DNA of 64,000 bases from assembly GCA_023374025.1 (NCBI GenBank), contig SIJG01000194.1, positions 62,001 through 126,000 on the forward strand, read 5' to 3'. This DNA comes from Heterodera schachtii (lineage: Eukaryota; Nematoda; Chromadorea; Rhabditida; Heteroderidae). A model generated the notes under the pieces. That model did no database searches. It saw only the letters and a program-made list of their open reading frames with translations, and was not told the origin of the DNA. The position numbers were made by a program, and so were the translations under genes. Shown in pieces: positions 57,503-64,000 of the stretch (positions are counted from its first letter, which is position 1; each line of letters starts with the position of its first letter).

Positions 57503-57991
57503 TAGGGCTGGGAATTTAAGTCACGAAAAATCTCCAAAAATTCGACTAAAAAGAAACCGACAAGAGGGTGGTCGGTTCGAAAAAACCCGTAAAACTCAAA
57601 AATTTCTCGGTCAGTTTTTTCTGTCCAAAACCGAAAAAAAACCGACCGGTCCGATCTTAAGTTTTACTTATTTTTTCTGCTGCTTTAACTCGACGAGAAA
57701 TGCACGAAAAACACATTTTTTGTTCGAAGCGTTTTATCGCCTTAGAAATCCTTATTTTGGATGTTCGCCCTTAATATTCTTGATATCATTCGATAGCCCT
57801 TAATGTTTTCTATCTAACTGTCAAATGCAAGAAAATTTTATTGCTTTTCTAAAAAGTTATGACCAAAAATAGTAAAAAAAAAATTTTTTTTTTCGTCCAT
57901 AACTTTTTTTCAAACTTGATCAAATTTTTTGAAACTTGGTGGATAGATATAAATTTTTGCGATTTTTTCACCCTTAAAAATCCGACCCATA
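57503..57991. mobile_element. hAT-like word element, duplicate of 12920-13411
   Basis: TAGGGCTGGGAATTTAAG start and the same 8-bp flanks gccatgaa/gtcatgaa. It is less regular than its partner because of point changes (e.g. final cccata for cccta). Confidence 0.85.
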
Positions 57992-58291
57992 GTCATGAAA
58001 AAATAACAAAAAACGCTAAACAATATTTTATAGTCCTACTGATAAAATTGAGTAGATATAATTTCAAAAAGTTTATGAACAAACGCATCACAACAACATG
58101 GGTATACAAAATTAGGCGTTAAAATTGGAATTGAATATGCCCTACGGATACAAAATACAATACAGTACATATACAATATACACTACGTACTAAAACAGCA
58201 AAACCATAATAGACAGAATATACAATACATACTCATCAATGTCGCCATCAAAAATCGTTATCAAAATTCATTTCATCTCGCGCATCATCCA

Positions 58292-60014
58292 TCAGAAGCG
58301 CCGTCCGGTGAAGAAAGCTGCGCGCTGCGTCCGGCTGACAAAGGAACACTGACTGTCGCACATCACACCGTATTCATGACAGTATCTGAAAATGGGGGTA
58401 AGGTTAGGGGTACTGTATGCACATCCCCACCACACCGTACCTGTTGGCCATGTCGCACACCCAACTTGACAAAAAGTCGTCCATCCATGCGAACCAGTCC
58501 GTCAAATAGAATAGCGTTCCCCGTGACGAGCCGAGCATGAAGTGCACCGGTGGCCAAGCCCAGCGGACGCATGCGGCGATCAGCGCGACAGCCAACCGTT
58601 CCATGAAGCCCATGCCAAAGTAGATGCACAGAAGGATGAAGGCGAAGCGGAAGAGCTGAAAACGGAGGCGCGGGAAATCCAATTAAATCCGTCAAATTTG
58701 GCATTTTTGCTGCTCACCCGATACTGCCACAGGTCCACAAAGTAGTCCCACCCGTTGCCAACAGCGGTGTACACAGGGCCAAGGTTGATTGTGGACAGTG
58801 AAGCGACCGCGCTGCTGATTTGGTCAATCAATCCCTCCTCATCCGCGTTGACGTTGTTGTTGGGCTCGTCGATGATCGGCTGCTCTTGCTGAATGCTTAA
58901 ACAAAGGGGAAAAAGCATTAGAAAGTGCCAAACAATTTTAAATGAATGAATTTTACTCAATTTGGTCCACCGTCTGATCGCTTTCAACCCAATCGTAGGA
59001 CAACCAATTGTCACCGATCACCGAAATTGACCTTAAAAAGAGGGGAAAATGGGAGATGGTGACAAATTGATTTGATTTTTTTGCCTGCGAAGGCCTCCGC
59101 CATGTCCGTTGCCGGTGCCGTCGTTGTTGTTGCCGTTGTTGTTCTGCTGTTGTCGTTGTTTGGCCTTCACCACCAACGCATCGGTCAGCTCAAGTTGCAG
59201 CGCTTCATCAGGGCGCAGATCCTTCGCCGATTTGACTTTGTGCATCGTTTGTCCGTTGTTTTGCTGTGGAGTCGGCGGCGGCACCATCTGCTGCTGATTG
59301 TGCTGTTGTTGCTGCTGCTGGTCGTCCACCATCACAGTTGGATCACTGAAAAACAAATCAGTGAAAATTTTTGCCGTAATTTTCATTTTACAAAAGAGAA
59401 GAGAAAGAGAATGCCATCAATTCAAAGGGAGGAGAGGGCCAAACTCTGAAATCATTGGAACTAAAACAAGAAAAAATCTCGCTAAAAACGTTTGTTAGTG
59501 TTTCCTGGTTAAATCTGCAGAAAACAATTTGGAACTTTCTAAAAATGGCATTATCATCACGGCATCCTCTCTCCCCTCCCCCTCCAATGGCACCAAAACT
59601 CTACCGTTTGTTGTTGTTGTTGCTCGTCTCCACTGTTGGCGTTGGCGGTGGTTGCGGTGTTGTCGAATTGATGGTGGTCGCTTGTGGCGGCGGTTGATGC
59701 TGCTGCTTTGGCTGATGTTGCGCCTGCTTCACCGCTTCTGCTAATAGTGCTGGTGTTGTCGCCGCTTCTTCATCCGCCGATTGTTGGTCCGTCTGTGTTG
59801 CGATGTCTTCCCGCTGGACGGGCACGTGTTGCGTCGGTTGTTGTTGCGGCTGTTGCTGGTGGTTGTGCTGCTGCTGCGATTGTTCCGTCGGTTGTCCTTT
59901 GATCGGCGTCAGAATGGCCATGGTGTGCGAGTTGCATGAACGACCAGCAGGCGAATGCGTGTTGTTGGCGTTGGCGTTGTTTTGGGCTCCATCATCATTT
60001 GTTGACGAAGACAT
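58292..60014 (-). CDS. Gln/Asn-rich protein with hydrophobic segment, 410 aa
   Basis: Six exons on the minus strand: 59605-60014, 59085-59345, 58957-59031, 58718-58895, 58441-58655 and 58292-58385. All junctions are in phase, with one GC-AG intron (cgcag|gcaaaa). The N-terminal 220 residues are low-complexity Gln/Asn/Pro/Thr (QSQQQHNHQQQPQQQPTQH; QRQQQNNNGNNNDGTGNGHG). A more ordered part follows: RRSISVIGDNWLSYDWVESD, QQEQPIIDEPNNNVNADEEG, then SSAVASLSTINLGPVYTAVG and DYFVDLWQYRLFRFAFILLC. A hydrophobic segment at about 310-340 could span a membrane. The last exon has YCHEYGVMCDSQC. No family recognised. The start is chosen because the leader and ATG are conserved (inverted) in copy A. Confidence 0.8.
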
Positions 60015-60086
60015 TGAATTACGTTGTTGTTAGCGGCGGCGGCGATGACGAAAATTTGGGCAGAAAATGGCGAGGAATAAAAAGGA

Positions 60087-60359
60087 TTGAATAGCAAATT
60101 TATTGGGCAAATGATTCGCATTCGTGAAAAAGTGTCCTTTTATACCAAACTTTCTTTCCTCTCCCCCCATTTTTCGAAAAATTTTTTTGTTTTCGAAAGT
60201 CATACTAAAACATGTTTTCCGAGGTTTTCAGGCTCGCCAATCATGAATATGACATATATTTCGGCCAATTCCGAACCTCGAACCTGAATTCGAACAAAAA
60301 GCTTTTTGATCCGTTAAATTTTTCAAAAATTGCATTTGCTAAATCTCTTTTTTCTCCGC
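60087..60359. other. Intergenic DNA with fold-back half
   Basis: 60185-60300 holds one arm of the fold-back family ('cattccgaacctcgaacctg'-like). Otherwise AT-rich. Confidence 0.45.
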
Positions 60360-60421
60360 TATAAAAGCGCCTTCGTCTCCCCCATTTTTGTGCATTAACA
60401 TTCATTCAAATTTCTGCTACT

Positions 60422-60495
60422 ATGTCCTCCACCGTCCTTCAAAATGCCCTCCGTCTATTGTTCATTGCTCTGATCATTTTCAACTGTTGCCATTG
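60422..60495 (+). pseudogene. Orphan signal-peptide first exon with TATA box
   Basis: A TATAAAAG box at 60360-60367 precedes ATG 60422. The exon encodes MSSTVLQNALRLLFIALIIF, then NCCHW, a typical signal peptide, and ends at a donor (ttg|gtaaac). No downstream exon is found: the F-box-like copy 9 upstream flank begins near 60600. It resembles the first exon arrangement of the gene at 34350. Confidence 0.5.
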
Positions 60496-60812
60496 GTAAA
60501 CAAAAAGCACAGCCCAAACGGCAGATATTTGAAAAAAATTGTTTTAAAATTCAAAATTATCGAAATTTTAAAAATAATTTTGATTTTGCCTTTCTCTACC
60601 CTCGAGCTCATTGGCAACAATTTAAGGCGAACAGATTCAAAAATTGTTTGGATAAAAAATGTGATTTTCGTGCTTCTTTCATCAAAAGTAGTACAACCGT
60701 AAAAAATAGGAAAACCCTGAAAATCCAGGCTTTATCCAACGCATTTAATTATTCTGCTTATATTTGTGGGACATCATTCGGAACTCGGCCAAATTGTGCT
60801 AATTACCAAAAA

Positions 60813-62132
60813 ATGAACCGACGGTAAAAAGTCACAAATCGTCATTTATTTAACTAAACTGTTTCCCGCATTTCAGTTGGATTTGTAATGACGTTTGGAT
60901 GGACATTTTGCCATCCTTTGACCGTCCTCAAATTGGCCTCAAATTGGCATTGCTTTCGCCACGTTTCAATTTGCTGGTGGACAAACATTTCAATGGCAAA
61001 AGGGAATTGACAATTTGGAATCGAACCTCAATTCACAAGGACAAAGGACCAGAAACGAAACTTTATGTACGGATCGATAACGGATTTGTGCCATTTCCAT
61101 TGCCCGACTTTCCGTTGCGCAGCAAAATCCGTTTTAAGCACCTTCATATTGAGTAATTAAAAATCAGAGAGCTATGACAATAAAAGCATCCCTTCCATGT
61201 TCAGGTACATCGATCACTCCGTCATCGATTTTTTTCGTTCAAATCACCAAATTTTTGACAAAAGAGGCATCAGTTTACATTTGTTGATTCCATCATCAAA
61301 CACCACGGATGGCCAGCGGATTTGGGATATTTTTGTTCGTGAAATTTGGCCAATTATTTCGACAAACATTCGCCATTTGGATTTTTCCTATGGTGATTTG
61401 GACAATTTATGTCGTCGCACTTCGCCGACAATTCTCACCGACCTTGATCAATTGAATTCAATCAATTCATTTGGTCTGTTGCCCGAGGCAATTGCGTTTG
61501 GTGCTGATTTTGATGGACCAACAAATGCAACAATTTCTGCTGGCCAAGCATTGTCCAAATGGTTGCACTCTCCGAGAAAAGATGGCCAACCCAAGCGATT
61601 GCGTTATTGCCAAGGGAACTTTGAATGGATCAACAATTTCAAGGAGGTGTGTCCGTAATCTCGACAAATCACTGGTTTTTGTTTTCAAATTGTTTAGCAT
61701 TTTCTCCGTGCCACCGCCATTTCTTCCGTCAGCTACCAAATTCATTTTTGTGTTCATGCGCCGTCAACGCAAATTGTGCCATTCGAATTGGTAAACAAAT
61801 GGACAAAGGAAAAGCTGACATTGGCCAAAGAAAACGAAAATGAATGGAAAATCGATTGGATAATGAAGCGATGCAAAATTATTTGGGAGACAGCGGCGGT
61901 CCAGCAGCTGAAGAAAGATGAAAATTGGGACAACAATTGTAACCGTGTGTTCATTTGGCTTGATAGTACCACTAATTGCATCGGGTGAGCAATTAAAAAA
62001 GTCATTTAATTTTGTTTAAATAATCCAAATTGGGCTTAATTAAGGCCATTGTCTCCGCCACCGGAAGAAGAAGTGGAAGAAAAAGCGGCACAAAGCATCA
62101 AAAAAGTGGCGTCTTCTGCTGACAATGAATGA
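60813..62132 (+). CDS. F-box-like family gene, copy 9 (intact)
   Basis: Exons 60813-60823, 60877-61152, 61205-61646, 61698-61984 and 62045-62132, in phase, 367 residues. F-box VWMDILPSFDRPQIGLKLAL, then LSPRFNLLVDKHF. Exon 3 begins YIDHSVIDFFRSNHQIFDKR (usual IAFLR changed). It has a two-residue insertion (PEAIAFGADFDGPTNATISA) and a shortened loop before WINNFKEVCP. The tail is longer than usual: PLSPPPEEEVEEKAAQSIKK, then VASSADNE. It is the duplicate of copy 6 and lacks the three-deep insertion found upstream of that copy. Confidence 0.88.
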
Positions 62133-62383
62133 GTGGTGGGCCCAGCAAAAACAGTGGTCAACAGAAGAAGAAATGAATTAATTGAGAATGAAGATCAAAA
62201 TCCATCAGTGATCAAATGCATTTTATGATGGAAAACCTCTCAATTTCGGTAAATAAATCGGACGTATAAAATGGTATAAAAGTGGACTCTCTATTGCAGT
62301 TCACACGATCATAAGTTTTTTTTTTTTGCAACTTTAATGCACTATAGCTCTAATTTAGAGAAAGGCACTACCGTATTTTATAG

Positions 62384-62482
62384 TAGAGTGCAGCGGGACC
62401 GGGAAATTTGGTCAAAACCGGGACCTCGGTACTCAGTTGTACTCAGTTGTCCGTGTTCAGGTCCCGGTCCCGCTGCACTCTA
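62384..62482. mobile_element. 99-bp hAT-like mini-element with empty site
   Basis: Termini TAGAGTGCAGCGGGACCGGG and its near-exact inverse, exact 8-bp duplication ttttatag (62376-62383 and 62483-62490). The duplicated segment at 45836-45843 has a single ttttatag without insertion. The interior is 'actcagttgt' twice and 'gggacc' words. Confidence 0.95.
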
Positions 62483-62490
62483 TTTTATAG

Positions 62491-63767
62491 AAATATTTTG
62501 GTATTTCGAATTTTTAATATAAATTCAGAAATTCTTTAACAAAATGCAACAATTTTTTTATTGACGCGTGACATTTTTGGGACACCTTCAAAATTTCATA
62601 TTAAATAAAAATTCTGTTGAAAAATAATTTCCCCGTCTCCATTTACCCCCCCCCCCCATTTAATTACAAAATTAAACAATAAATATTTCCCCAGCGGCGC
62701 CAACCGCGGTAGGGGTCCTTTTTTCAATTTTGGCCAAGTCATACAATCTTGGTATCATTCTGAAGCTCTATATGTTTAGAAGATATTGTAAGCATTTTCT
62801 AAGCGATTAAGCAACCCACAAAAAGCCAAAGCTTGAAAAGTGCAAAAAAGTCCGAATTTTTGTATATTTCTATTTTTAACTGTTTTAGTTCTGTACTAAT
62901 CACTTCGAATTTTGGTTATCTGATAGAGCTTATGAAGAGCTTCAGAATGACACCAAGATTGTTGATTTGGCCAACATAGAAAAAAGTTATGGCTTCATAA
63001 AGGTGTCTCAGACGCAGTTGGCCCTTTCCGGCCTACCGGCACCCAAAAGTTTCCTTTTCAGTGTCAATATGTAAGTCTATTAAATTGAAGCACTAATTGC
63101 TTTTATGTAGTTGGCTTCCAATTGTATATAAACAAAGTTTCAAACAAAAGTGTGAAATTCTAATTTTCGACTTTTTGTTCGAAAAATTCGGATCCGAGTC
63201 CACTTTTTGTACATACAAATCTTTTTGACAGCCCAACTTAATACATTGTATTACATATTCTTGTAGATAGAGAACAACATTCAATTCGCTGTACAAAACG
63301 GGGTTAATAATGTTAACCGAATGGGGCACTGCTATTGTGGTGTTGTGCTGGTCAGTTGCATTTGCTTTTTTTCGGGTCGGGATTTTTCACGTGGACAAGT
63401 TTTGGAATTATAACTTTTTTCATTGTCTAACAAATGCAACAATCTTGGTATCATTCAATAGCCTTAAGTGTCCTCTATTAGCCTGTAAAATTTCAAAAAA
63501 TTTCGTTAGGTTTCAAAAAAGTTATGGCTTGAAAATTTTAAAAAGTTGGTTTTCTCATACATTTTTGGCCATAAATTTTTTGAAACCCAACGGAATTTTT
63601 TAAATTTTGCAGGCGAATAGAGGACACTTAGGGCTTTCGAATGATACCAAGATTATTGGATTCGGTTGACAATAAAAACAAGTTATAGTTCAAAAACTCG
63701 TGAAAACGGCGCTTCGTCCGCATTTCTCATTTTTTTATGCTGTTAATTCCCTCTCCCCCTCTTTCAG
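62491..63767. repeat. Duplicated repeat block, partner about 45844-46897
   Basis: Duplicate of the region downstream of copy 6, with an extra insertion at about 62735-63040 ('gacgcagttggcc' and 'tggtatcattctgaagctct' fold-back, related to 7615-7985). A fold-back 'tatcattcaatagccttaag' pair lies at 63440-63670. No gene. Confidence 0.7.
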
Positions 63768-63822
63768 TATTCTTCTGATCGCTGCTGCCATTGGAATTGT
63801 TGTGCTTACGCTGTGCTTTATA
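63768..63822 (+). pseudogene. Truncated membrane-anchor exon
   Basis: Duplicate of 46898-47066. It reads ILLIAAAIGIVVLTLCF after acceptor tttcag|t, then loses homology at 63822 and stops within a few codons. Confidence 0.75.
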
Positions 63823-64000
63823 AAAATATGGATATAAATTTTTCAAAATTATGGTTTAATTTCCCAAAATTTCTTCAAATTCGCTAAATGCAAAGTAAAA
63901 CTTTCAAGAATGCTAAATTAATTATTTTTGAAGAAAAAAACACGATACATTAATCAATATTTTCGACAAAATGTTGATAAAAAATGCCTTTTTCGGAAAA
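63823..64000. other. AT-rich end of window
   Basis: Nothing recognised. Confidence 0.4.

Larger units (their letters stand above)
57137..59983. repeat. Segmental duplication, partner 12557-15391
   Basis: Direct partner of 12557-15391. This copy retains the ancestral orientation at the Gln-rich gene start. The word element at 57503 is in both copies. Confidence 0.9.

Overview
This window looks like repeat-rich, AT-rich chromosomal DNA from a nematode, most likely a plant-parasitic cyst nematode (Globodera/Heterodera type). The evidence is short spliced exons with TTTCAG acceptors, TATA-type promoters, two SPRY-domain gene fragments resembling the SPRYSEC/RBP family of those nematodes, and a multi-copy F-box-like family. 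The genus is inferred. There is no bacterial or viral gene organisation. A 460-base assembly gap lies at 6605-7064.

The backbone is one F-box-like gene family with a fixed five-exon structure: an 11-nt first exon coding MNRR, the F-box exon, a long middle exon, a fourth exon, and a short acidic/proline tail. Complete copies lie at 44081-45396, 50973-52330, 55046-56352 (minus) and 60813-62132. Copies with altered C-termini lie at 19806-23083 and 27355-28625. Frameshifted, interrupted or truncated copies lie at 7492-9318, 11168-12631, 15461-17357 and 57190-57344, and a last-exon remnant lies in 29812-30420. Two segmental duplications carry parts of this array: 12557-15391 with 57137-59983, and about 43950-46960 with 60650-63822.

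Other genes are a four-membrane-segment protein (9648-10566), a duplicated Gln/Asn-rich six-exon gene (58292-60014, with a rearranged copy at 13714-15391), a GC-rich hypothetical gene (24587-25131), a decayed 14-3-3-like gene (31159-31859), a 65-residue membrane protein (33214-33411) and a secreted single-pass membrane protein with a clear TATA box (34350-35541). Orphan exons lie at 41581-41791, 46898-47066, 60422-60495 and 63768-63822.

The rest is dominated by small non-autonomous DNA elements. Many have hAT-like termini (CAGGG or TAGRG) and exact 8-bp target duplications. Their ends are built from a short word reiterated many times, and each element has its own word: CCGTGATCACGG, TCCGTAATTACGG, CGGGGTTCGGGG, CCGGGCCCGG, GAGGCTTTT, AAAGGCAC and others. 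Several share a GC-rich hairpin core with compensatory changes, and three carry a tRNA-like A/B-box pair. They nest up to three deep, and paralogous empty sites show real movement. A 2-kb, 60-bp satellite (39559-41580) and several fold-back families fill the remainder. No hAT transposase was seen, so any source of transposase lies elsewhere.
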